DNA of 64,000 nt from CAVZGO01 sp963774935. Lineage in GTDB: Bacteria > Chloroflexota > Anaerolineae > Anaerolineales > UBA4823. The notes beneath the pieces are model-generated. The model was not told the DNA's origin, made no database searches, and saw nothing but the letters and a program-made list of their open reading frames with translations. Below, in pieces: positions 52,552 to 60,131 of this stretch. Both the position numbers and the translations under genes were made by a program. How positions within the stretch are numbered: the stretch's first letter is position 1; each line of letters opens with the position of its first letter. The stretch lies in NCBI GenBank assembly GCA_963774935.1, contig CAVZGO010000007.1, positions 248,001 to 312,000 on the forward strand. The letters are read 5' to 3'.

Positions 52552-52641
52552 CTAGAAATGCTCCTGGTTATCGAATTCAAGTTAGAAGCGGCTGGTTTCT
52601 GCAGCCGCGATAATATAACTTATTATATCAACAATATCTGG

Positions 52642-52752
52642 TTATCTGTGTTCCTGCAGCCAGGTGAGTAATTTCTCGTAGTGCTCTTGATGGTGGTCAT
52701 AAGATGCCAGCAGAATAAAAACCGCTGGTTTAGCGACAAAACCGCTATCCAA
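52642..52752 (-). pseudogene. Short open frame, possible remnant of a helical-bundle protein
   Basis: A 36-codon frame opens with TTG 52752 inside the end of the GNAT gene and ends with TAA at 52642-52644. Its product ends with a DHHQEHYEKLLTWLQEH helix, which resembles the C-terminal helix of DinB/ClbS-like bundles. No upstream portion is found. It may be a leftover of a deleted gene or chance. Confidence 0.25.
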
Positions 52753-53026
52753 TATTATTAGCAGTGTAACGCATGATCAGCTGGGTTTCAGATGCCTGAC
52801 CAACCTGCACAAAGCCTGCCTGCTTGAAAACGGATGCAATCCCCATAAACCCTGAAAAACCAGTCAGGGTTTGGCCGGCCAATTTATGAGAAAGCATGTG
52901 ATAGGGCAACCTTCGACCACCTGTGCACCCTGTCCGACAGCGCAGTCGACAGCTCCACGCAGCAATTTTGACATGATGCCACTTTTTCGATAGGGCTTCG
53001 CCACAAAAAAGCATACGATCGACCAA
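52745..53026 (-). CDS. GNAT acetyltransferase, C-terminal part after frameshift
   Basis: Carries the end of the GNAT domain: YHMLSHKLAGQTLTGFSGFMGIASVFKQAGF and QLIMRYTA, matching the usual tail (tG..saF..aGF...). Native sequence begins at about 52903. A missing base in the C run (GGG at 52904-52906 on the plus strand) separates it from the N-terminal part. This is the only deletion-type indel among the ten. Confidence 0.65.
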   Translation of the reverse strand: MVDRMLFCGEALSKKWHHVKIAAWSCRLRCRTGCTGGRRLPYHMLSHKLAGQTLTGFSGFMGIASVFKQAGFVQVGQASETQLIMRYTANNIG

Positions 53027-53376
53027 ACTGGCACGTCATCCATTCGCTTCAATATGCGTGAATTTTCGAGCGCAGCAAAATCCTGCCGGGGTCCGATCGA
53101 ACACCACCCGATGGGCAGCCCATCCAGGTATGCCAGCACGCCGGGCACTTCGTTGTTCATGGTCAGGTCTTTTAAAACAGCTTTTCTTCCCTCGCCCTGC
53201 AAATTATTGAAATCTGACCTGCGCAAGCGCCAGAACATGCACCAACAACCGGAATAGGCGCCTCTGGGACCGAACAGCAATTCCAGGTCTCCCCAGCGCT
53301 CAGCCGTTGCTGGATGTACTTTTACATCTTGGGACGCTAATAATTCTCCGGTCATTACGCGCCTCCTGACTATCAC
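52864..53376 (-). CDS. GNAT acetyltransferase, N-terminal part, frameshifted
   Basis: Contains the N-terminal GNAT half: TAERWGDLELLF, CWCMFWRLRR, LAYLDGLPIGWCSIGPR, and the acetyl-CoA loop VAKPYRKSGIMSKLLRGAV. The frame then reads into unrelated residues. With one base restored near 52905 the gene encodes about 210 residues. It overlaps the preceding GNAT gene by ATGA. Substrate unknown. Confidence 0.75.
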   Translation of the reverse strand: MIVRRRVMTGELLASQDVKVHPATAERWGDLELLFGPRGAYSGCWCMFWRLRRSDFNNLQGEGRKAVLKDLTMNNEVPGVLAYLDGLPIGWCSIGPRQDFAALENSRILKRMDDVPVWSIVCFFVAKPYRKSGIMSKLLRGAVDCAVGQGAQVVEGCPITCFLINWPAKP

Positions 53377-54329
53377 CCGGTCTGTACATATTCAATATAC
53401 TGGTTCACAATCTTAAAGCCCACTGACTCATAGAGGCGTATCGCCGGGATATTCGTAACGCCAGTTGAAACGCTGACGCGCTCCATCCCGAGTAACTGCA
53501 TTCGGCGCAAACATTCCAGCAACACCGCTCGCGTAAAGCCCTGGCGGCGGTAAGCCGGGCGGGCTCCCAACGGGCCAAAGTCGCCAATCCGGTTGACCGG
53601 ATCGATCCAGCCATTCACGTAGGCAGCCATGACGCCATCGGGGGCAATGGTCACCAAATCGAGCTCGCGATGATAGCCTGGCAGATGCATGAAATTCTTG
53701 TAATCCTCATCGCTGACATTACCAACTGTCCATGGCTGCCACACCTCGCGGTGAGCCGAAGCCCGGTTAGATATTTCACCCGTTTTGTCCATCTCTACTT
53801 CTTCACTCATCGAGCGCACCAGGCAACCAGCAGGCAAGACAACTTCGGGAATCGGCTCATCGAACCAGCGCAACATATTCACTTCGGAAAATTCACCACC
53901 TGGGCGGAATCCGTGCTGCTCTAAGAAGGCTATCCTTTTGGCATCATCCTGCCGGGCACCAGACACCAAATGACCGCCCCACAGATCAGGATCACGGCTG
54001 CGTAGCTCAACAAGACGCTTCTCCGCCCATGCCATTGCCTCTTCTTCGATCCCTCGCCAGGCAAACTCTGGCAACACCTGGCAATCAAAGGTTGGATCTT
54101 CACCTAAAATGGCATAGCCAACCAACTTATCGCCAACATGCCAGAGTCGAATATATTCTAACGGATTCAGGTGGCATGCCACCATGAAGAACCAAAATAT
54201 CAAGTCGCCAACATGGGCATACCGCCAGTCATCGGTCTGCGAGCGTGCTTCCATCAACAGGTCTTGCATCTGCTGAAAGTCATATTCGTCCTTATAAAGT
54301 CTTGATGTCCAGAAAGTATTATTTTGCAT
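53373..54329 (-). CDS. Tandem GNAT acetyltransferase
   Basis: The 318 residues appear to hold two GNAT domains: a degenerate first half (about 10-150, GYAILG, IAFLEQHGF) and a second half (about 165-318) with ARPAYRRQGFTRAVLLE, TNIPAIRLYESVGFKIV. This doubled layout is like MshD. The substrate is unknown. It overlaps the nucleotidyltransferase gene by 11 nt and the next GNAT by 4. Confidence 0.8.
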   Translation of the reverse strand: MQNNTFWTSRLYKDEYDFQQMQDLLMEARSQTDDWRYAHVGDLIFWFFMVACHLNPLEYIRLWHVGDKLVGYAILGEDPTFDCQVLPEFAWRGIEEEAMAWAEKRLVELRSRDPDLWGGHLVSGARQDDAKRIAFLEQHGFRPGGEFSEVNMLRWFDEPIPEVVLPAGCLVRSMSEEVEMDKTGEISNRASAHREVWQPWTVGNVSDEDYKNFMHLPGYHRELDLVTIAPDGVMAAYVNGWIDPVNRIGDFGPLGARPAYRRQGFTRAVLLECLRRMQLLGMERVSVSTGVTNIPAIRLYESVGFKIVNQYIEYVQTG

Positions 54330-54858
54330 TCTCTAACCCCAGATCAAACTTTTCATCTAGCAGCCTCAAATCCCCCAATTGGATGTGCGGAAGCTCGTAT
54401 CCTGTGTGACATTTCATCTGCATTTGAGCCGTGATACATCGAACAGGACAACCGGCAATCTGTCCTTCTCCAGCAAGGTCCCGCCTGGTTAGAACAAAGC
54501 CAACCTCCGTTACCCATGCCGGCAGCCCATTCCCTTGGTCATCAAGGCGAAGAGCATGTGCATCTACCTCTCGTCCATCCATACACTTCACGACAAATGC
54601 TGTGGGTACTGCTGCCCCTTTCGCGTCGAATTCCCAATGGTTCTCAGACCAAATCTCTTTCATGGTGTATCCTTCATAGCTGAGGAGCTCGCGCATAGGT
54701 TGGACATCCTCAAGGCGCATGAAAATATCCATATCTTTATGCGGTCGGGTCTGCACTCCGAGTAAAGCATCAATCCCTCACCCACCCGTCAGCCATACCG
54801 GCATGCCGTGGTCGAACATCAGGTTGTACATATGGAGGATATCTTCAGCGAGCATCAT
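54319..54858 (-). pseudogene. Nucleotidyltransferase (aminoglycoside/lincosamide-type) with in-frame TGA
   Basis: From ATG 54858 (or 54855) the frame reads MLAEDILHMYNLMFDHGMPVW-LTGG, then TGA (54778-54780), then GIDALLGVQTRPHKDMDIF and on to 54319. The family motif is GGWG-x-DALLG, so TGA replaces TGG at the conserved Trp. About 179 residues would result, the usual length for LinA/AadB-like enzymes. Downstream translation could restart at GTG 54756 but would lack the GG(W)G part of the active site. It is a pseudogene, or a base error. Confidence 0.75.
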
Positions 54859-54900
54859 TGCAGTAATATAAGGCGTATTCTTTGTTCCACTAAACCTGCC

Positions 54901-55446
54901 CTAAGGCTGCGCTTTACTATGCTGAAGAATTGTTTTTACCACTTCATCAACAGTCAGGGTTGTGGTATCTACAACCAGCCAACCTTCGCCAGCTAACTGC
55001 GGAATAACTGAATTTAACTGCTGATAAACAAGCTGGATGCCTTCATCAATGTAAGCGCGTGCTGGGCTTTCACCTGAGCGCATTAAGTTACGCTGGTGAG
55101 CCTCCTTTTGATTTGGATACAGGAGAATTTTATACACCAGAGGTTGGGCGAGAAATGACTGGTAGTCCGCCAGGTGATTGGGATCCCAAAAGTCGTCGAT
55201 TACGACAGCAAAACCAGCGTTATGATAATTCAAAGCCATACTAATCACACTCGTACGGGCTAGCCTGACCTGCTGGGTCAGCTCTGCACTCCAGGCATCA
55301 CCGGGCAGCACCAGACCAGACACAACCATATCGCGCACATCATCCACTGGAATATGGATGCTCTTCGGAAAATGGGCAGCCAACGCCCGGCTGGTGCTGC
55401 TTTTCCCGACTGCGGGAGGGCCGACGATTATGTAAATTGGATTCAT
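54901..55446 (-). CDS. P-loop kinase/AAA-type nucleotide kinase-like protein
   Basis: The 181 residues have the Walker A GPPAVGKSST (about 8-17), HIPVDDVRDM with the acidic pair, and VVIDDFWDP. It resembles zeta-toxin/chloramphenicol-phosphotransferase-like or polynucleotide-kinase-like small kinases. ATG 55446 is preceded by GAGGAAAG. It may be the first gene of the minus-strand accessory run. Substrate unknown. Confidence 0.8.
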   Translation of the reverse strand: MNPIYIIVGPPAVGKSSTSRALAAHFPKSIHIPVDDVRDMVVSGLVLPGDAWSAELTQQVRLARTSVISMALNYHNAGFAVVIDDFWDPNHLADYQSFLAQPLVYKILLYPNQKEAHQRNLMRSGESPARAYIDEGIQLVYQQLNSVIPQLAGEGWLVVDTTTLTVDEVVKTILQHSKAQP

Positions 55447-55636
55447 TCTTTCCTCACCAACCACAAAATTGTATCAATCTCAGACATTGGACGATTCTGT
55501 CTCAACACACGATGTTTAATTCTACTGCATCCAGGTATGCTGTGGCAGCAATCGTTTTCCCGCCTCCTTTTCGGTTATAATTCGCGCCGCGGGGACTGTT
55601 CTCCTCACCAAACACCTGAAAATATTCCTGGTTCTC

Positions 55637-56740
55637 ATGCTCCCCTTCAACGATCTCAAGCCCTTGCACGCCTTGCTTGCTGTTGAGCTGGATCAAGCCA
55701 TCCAGCGCGTGCTGCAGCGCGGCTGGTTTATCCTGGGGCCTGAGGTCGAGGCGTTCGAAGCTGCCTTTGCTGATTACCATGGTCTGGCGCACGCAGTGGG
55801 AGTCGCAAACGGGACTGATGCCATCGAGCTGGCGCTGCGCGCGGCTGGCATCGGTCAAGGCGATGAGGTGATCACCGTTGCCCACACCGCCGTTGCCACG
55901 GTCTGCGCCATCGAGCGCGCTGGCGCTACCCCGGTGCTGGTGGATATTGATCCCGTCACCTATACCATGGATCCAAACGCGGCAGCCGCTGCGATTACAC
56001 CTCGCACACGGGCGCTGCTGCCCGTGCACCTGTATGGCCACCCGGCCAACATGCCCACCCTGCTAGAGCTGGCATCCAATCACAATCTGTTGGTCATTGA
56101 AGATTGTGCCCAGGCTCACGGCGCCCGATTCGACGGGCAATTGGTAGGTACTTTCGGACATCTGGCGGCTTTCAGCTTCTACCCCACCAAAAACCTGGGC
56201 GCGTATGGTGACGGCGGCGCGGTAGTCACCAACGACCCCCTTTTTGCAGATCGATTACGCCAGCTTCGCAATTACGGGCAGACCACTCGATATCATCACG
56301 CTGAGCGCGGCATTAACAGTCGCCTTGATGAGCTGCAGGCAGCCATACTGTCCGTCAAGCTCGCTCATCTGGATGAAATCAACGAGCTGCGGCGATCCCT
56401 GGCTATTCAATACAGTGAGGAGCTGCACGGAGTGGAAATTCCTGTGGCGACACCGCAAGCTTTTCATGTCTACCACCTGTACGTCGTTCGCCACCCTGAA
56501 CGTGACCGCCTGGTTCAGATAATGCTCGAACAGGGAATTGGCACACTGATCCATTACCCGCTGCCCATCCACCGCCAGCCAGCCTATCAGGACCTGGGTT
56601 ATCCCGAGGGCAGCCTGCCAGTTACCGAGGCCGCTGCCCGGGAAATCATCTCATTGCCCTTGTACTACGGACTGACTCGCAGCGACATATCTCAAATCGC
56701 ACGGGTGGTTAATCAAAGCGTGGAAAGGATGTCGAGCTGA
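55637..56740 (+). CDS. DegT/DnrJ/EryC1-type sugar aminotransferase
   Basis: A PLP-dependent aminotransferase acting on nucleotide-linked ketosugars, 367 residues: RGWFILGPEVEAFE, GVANGTDAIELALRA, VIEDCAQAHGA, and the PLP lysine in FYPTKNLGAYGDGGA (about Lys181). It begins the second part of the polysaccharide locus. A TATAAT at 55576-55581 gives a leader of about 50 nt. No Shine-Dalgarno is seen. The next gene starts immediately after its stop. Confidence 0.93.
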   Translation: MLPFNDLKPLHALLAVELDQAIQRVLQRGWFILGPEVEAFEAAFADYHGLAHAVGVANGTDAIELALRAAGIGQGDEVITVAHTAVATVCAIERAGATPVLVDIDPVTYTMDPNAAAAAITPRTRALLPVHLYGHPANMPTLLELASNHNLLVIEDCAQAHGARFDGQLVGTFGHLAAFSFYPTKNLGAYGDGGAVVTNDPLFADRLRQLRNYGQTTRYHHAERGINSRLDELQAAILSVKLAHLDEINELRRSLAIQYSEELHGVEIPVATPQAFHVYHLYVVRHPERDRLVQIMLEQGIGTLIHYPLPIHRQPAYQDLGYPEGSLPVTEAAAREIISLPLYYGLTRSDISQIARVVNQSVERMSS

Positions 56741-57751
56741 ATGACCGGTTATCGTCTGCCAGATCTGCAAACAGGCTTTTCCAGCGCGAATGTGCTGGTT
56801 ACTGGCGGCATGGGTTTTATCGGCAGCAATCTGGTCATCGCACTGGTGGAGCTGGGCGCCAGGGTCACGATCGCAGATGCAATGATCCCCGGTTTCGGAG
56901 GCAACTTATTTAATATTGATCCGGTTCGCAGCCAGGTAACAATCAATTACAGCGATATTCGCGATGTCAATGCTATGAACTGCCTGGTAGCAGGTCAGGA
57001 TTTCATCTTTCACCTCGCCGGTCAGGTGGACCATATTTTGAGCCTGACTGATCCGTTTCCAGACATTGACATGAATATCAAAGGCACCGCGGTGGTGATG
57101 GAGGCGTGTAAGCGCTACAATCCGACTGCCCGGGTGATCTACACCGGCACACGCGGACAGTACGGTACAGCGGTCTCCTTGCCAGTCAACGAGAACGCAC
57201 CGACCATGCCGCGCGGTATCTACGAGATTTCCAACCTGGCGGCTGAGAAAATCATCCAGGTTTACGACAACATTCACGGCATCCGTTCGATTCCATTGCG
57301 CCTGACAAATATCTACGGGCCACGCGCTCAGATGCACCACGCCCGTTACGGGGTCGTGAATTGGTTTGTGCGCCAGGTTATCGATGACCAGGCAATACAA
57401 GTTTTTGGCGATGGACAGATCAAACGCGACTTTCTTTATGTCGATGACTGCGTGGAGGCTCTGCTGCGCTGCGCCCTCTGCGAGACCGCCTACGGTGAGA
57501 TTCTTAATGTCGGTCTTGACCAGCCGACCAACTTTCTGGAGCTGGCACAGATGATCGTTCGCCTGGCTGGCAGCGGGCGCTGGGAGTTTGCTGCCTTCAG
57601 CCCGGAACGTAAAGCTCAAGAGCCCGGCGATTTTTATTCGGATATCTCCAAAATCCGCAACCTGGTGGGCTGGCAACCGCGCACCACTCTGGAAGAAGGC
57701 TTGTTAAAAACCATTGCCTACTACCGTATGTATAAGCCTCATTACTGGTGA
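56741..57751 (+). CDS. Extended SDR sugar epimerase/dehydratase with YxxxN in place of YxxxK
   Basis: A 336-residue NAD(P)-binding protein with VTGGMGFIGSN (20-30), FHLAGQVD, TGTRGQYG in the place of the usual SS-x2-YG segment, and the active-site Tyr161 in YEISN. The residue four positions on is Asn165, not the usual Lys. Nucleotide-sugar binding segments (RLTNIYGPRAQ, GDGQIKRDFLYVDDC) are typical. It might act differently from standard epimerases. Confidence 0.85.
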   Translation: MTGYRLPDLQTGFSSANVLVTGGMGFIGSNLVIALVELGARVTIADAMIPGFGGNLFNIDPVRSQVTINYSDIRDVNAMNCLVAGQDFIFHLAGQVDHILSLTDPFPDIDMNIKGTAVVMEACKRYNPTARVIYTGTRGQYGTAVSLPVNENAPTMPRGIYEISNLAAEKIIQVYDNIHGIRSIPLRLTNIYGPRAQMHHARYGVVNWFVRQVIDDQAIQVFGDGQIKRDFLYVDDCVEALLRCALCETAYGEILNVGLDQPTNFLELAQMIVRLAGSGRWEFAAFSPERKAQEPGDFYSDISKIRNLVGWQPRTTLEEGLLKTIAYYRMYKPHYW

Positions 57752-57754
57752 CCG

Positions 57755-58510
57755 ATGGAATATCCAAAATCTGTGAACCTGGGTCTGAATGTCACTTTGA
57801 GCGCAGATACACGCCTGGGCGAAGGCGTCTCGGTGGGTAACCACGTCACTATCTACCCGAATGTGTCCGTAGGCTCCGGATGCAGGATTCTAGAAGGCGC
57901 AGTGATCGGCCGACCTCCGCTGCCCACTGGTAATCTGACCCGCCCAGTCGACACCAGTTTTCGCCCACTTTCGATCGGCGAAGGCAGCGTGATCGGCGCT
58001 AATACCGTCCTCTATACCGGATGCCAAATCGCCGAGCAGGTGCTCATCGGTGATCTTGCCAGCCTGCGCGAGGATTGTGTTGTCGGCAGCCAGGCAGTGA
58101 TCGGGCGCGGCGTGCTGGTCATGTACCAGACCAGCATTGGCGAACGCACCCGCGTTATCGATGGCGCGATCCTGACCGGACACATGACTATTGAAAGCGA
58201 TGTCTTCATCGGACCAGGAGTTAACAGTATCAACGATGACGATGTGTATCTTAAGCGCTTCGGTTTAAAACCATTCGATGTCGGAGGCCCCACAGTGCGC
58301 CGCTTTGCTCTGATCGGAGCTGGAGCAATCCTGGCTGCCAGTGCAACCATCGGCATGGGCGCTGTTGTCGCCCCCGGTGCGGTGGTGACCGGTGACGTAC
58401 CCGATTGGGCTGTGGTGATGGGAGTGCCCGCCCGTCTGGTACGTATGGTCGACCCCGTCCAACGCAGCCAGATCCTGCGTCATTTCAATCTCCCCGATGC
58501 AGTAGAATGA
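57755..58510 (+). CDS. Left-handed beta-helix acyltransferase-like protein
   Basis: The 251 residues are built of hexapeptide repeats (V/I-x-x-x-x, for example at 15-75 and 130-215) that fold as a left-handed beta-helix, as in WbbJ/PglD-type N- or O-acetyltransferases. PAVV-like proline loop (GVPARLVR) lies near the C-terminus. It sits after an aminotransferase, so it may acetylate the 3- or 4-amino sugar. Stop and next start overlap (ATGA). Confidence 0.85.
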   Translation: MEYPKSVNLGLNVTLSADTRLGEGVSVGNHVTIYPNVSVGSGCRILEGAVIGRPPLPTGNLTRPVDTSFRPLSIGEGSVIGANTVLYTGCQIAEQVLIGDLASLREDCVVGSQAVIGRGVLVMYQTSIGERTRVIDGAILTGHMTIESDVFIGPGVNSINDDDVYLKRFGLKPFDVGGPTVRRFALIGAGAILAASATIGMGAVVAPGAVVTGDVPDWAVVMGVPARLVRMVDPVQRSQILRHFNLPDAVE

Positions 58511-59496
58511 GCCTGGTTTCGATCGTCGTCCCCGTGTATAACAACGCTGCCAGCCTGCCAGACCTGCTGGAGCGCTTCCAAGCCCTCGCGAAACAGGATA
58601 GCCAGTACAAATTCGAATTCCTCTTCGTTGATGATGGCTCGCCTGACAATTCGTTGGCGGTTTTACAGGAACTTCAGCAGTCCGAATCGCGCATGCGTAT
58701 TGTCAAGCTGTCGCGCAACTTTGGCTCAAACGCCGCTTTGCTGGCTGGACTCAGCCAGGCGCGCGGCGAGGCAATTGCTGCCATCTCCGCTGACCTGCAA
58801 GACCCGCCTGAGCTGATCCATGAAATGCTTACCCACTGGCAGACGGGCAGCAAAGTCATCCTTGCCGCCCGTCGCTCGCGTGAAGATGGGGCACTGGCAA
58901 GCTGGCTGTCTGATATTTTTTATGCGCTCTTTCGCCGTTTTGCCATCCGCAGTATGCCGAAGCGCGGTTTTGACTTCTTTCTGATCGATCGCCAGGTGTG
59001 CGATTTGATCAATCAACTGCAAGAGAAGAACGTTTATCTGATGGGGCTAATCCTTTGGTTAGGCTTCAATCCGGTCGTTCTGACCTATGACCGCCAGAAG
59101 CGCGCCGACAGGTATGGTCGCTCCATGTGGACGGTATCCAAAAAAATCAAATATTTCATTGATTCATTCGTCTCCTTCTCCTATCTCCCAATTCGCGCCG
59201 CCTCCATCCTGGGCGTGCTGCTCAGTCTGGCAGGGTTACTGTATGCGCTGGTAATTATCATTTTGCGCCTGTTCTTTGCGATCCGCGCCGAGGGCTGGGC
59301 TTCTTTAATGGTGGTAGTGCTGATTCTCTCCGGCGTGCAGATGCTGATGCTGGGTATCATTGGTGAATACCTGTGGCGCAACCTGGATGAAACCCGCAAA
59401 CGCCCGCCATTCATCATCGAGCAAACCCTGGAAAGCCAGGAACCAGAGCTGCCATCCGCTCCTCCGCAGGATTTACCAACCAAGGCGAGATCATGA
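58507..59496 (+). CDS. GT2 glycosyltransferase with C-terminal membrane helices
   Basis: A 329-residue ArnC/GtrB-like enzyme: SIVVPVYNNAASLP, FVDDGSPDNS, the metal motif SADLQDPPE, YDRQKRADRYGRSMW, and two C-terminal helices (about 230-255 and 265-290). It transfers a sugar to polyprenyl phosphate by family. ATG 58507 overlaps the acyltransferase stop; a longer frame upstream lies inside it. Confidence 0.9.
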   Translation: MSLVSIVVPVYNNAASLPDLLERFQALAKQDSQYKFEFLFVDDGSPDNSLAVLQELQQSESRMRIVKLSRNFGSNAALLAGLSQARGEAIAAISADLQDPPELIHEMLTHWQTGSKVILAARRSREDGALASWLSDIFYALFRRFAIRSMPKRGFDFFLIDRQVCDLINQLQEKNVYLMGLILWLGFNPVVLTYDRQKRADRYGRSMWTVSKKIKYFIDSFVSFSYLPIRAASILGVLLSLAGLLYALVIIILRLFFAIRAEGWASLMVVVLILSGVQMLMLGIIGEYLWRNLDETRKRPPFIIEQTLESQEPELPSAPPQDLPTKARS

Positions 59497-60131
59497 GTGA
59501 AAATCCCGCCTTCCGGTTATTGGAAAAGCCCTGGCTTTACCGCCTGACCCAATCCCTTCTGGCGCCAGGTGCAGATGAGCTGGTGGTGCAATATATCCAG
59601 GAGCTACTGGCACACTTACCTCCCGCCCATCGCCTGGTGGATATCGGCTGCGGTCCATCTTCCTGGCTCTGGCAAGTCGATGAGCATCCACTCGGAGTAG
59701 ATATTTCTCCATCCTACAGCTCACAATTTCACATCGCTGGCGAACCTGCCACAACTGCTTCTGCTGGTTATCTGCCATTCGCCAGCCGCTCCTTTGACGG
59801 CGTGTGGAGCGTGGGCATGCTGCACCACTTGCCTGAGGAGATTGCCCGCCAGGCTCTGCAAGAGTTTGAGCGCATCTGCTCTCCGGATGGTTACATTGTG
59901 ATGATAGACGCAGTGCTGCCCGAGCGAGCCTGGCGCCGCCCGCTGGCATATGCCGTTCGTCGCTCGGATCGTGGCCGTTATGTACGCAGCCAATCCGAGT
60001 TAGAAAGCCTGCTGCCAGCCCGCCAGGACTGGACTGTGGCACGGCATCGCTACAGCTACACCGGACTGGAGATATTGGTTTGCTGGCGCAGGTTCACTGA
60101 TAGAATGGACTCCAGCGAAGGAAACTCATGA
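59493..60131 (+). CDS. SAM-dependent class I methyltransferase
   Basis: The 212 residues have motif I VDIGCGPSSWLW, an acidic GVDIS segment, and motif IV SVGMLHHLPEE. It resembles methyltransferases of the UbiE/COQ5-type fold. It overlaps genes on both sides by ATGA, so it is coupled to GT2 and to the membrane protein, and may methylate the lipid carrier or the glycan. Confidence 0.87.
   Translation: MSENPAFRLLEKPWLYRLTQSLLAPGADELVVQYIQELLAHLPPAHRLVDIGCGPSSWLWQVDEHPLGVDISPSYSSQFHIAGEPATTASAGYLPFASRSFDGVWSVGMLHHLPEEIARQALQEFERICSPDGYIVMIDAVLPERAWRRPLAYAVRRSDRGRYVRSQSELESLLPARQDWTVARHRYSYTGLEILVCWRRFTDRMDSSEGNS

Noticed and set aside
54778..54780. TGA recoded as Trp
   Set aside because: Many intact genes here end in TGA with overlapping starts (for example rimI, tsaE and sdr genes), so TGA is a normal stop.
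51703..55446. Integron or transposon carrying the small-enzyme cassette
   Set aside because: No integrase, transposase, attC-like sites or terminal inverted repeats are visible at the borders.
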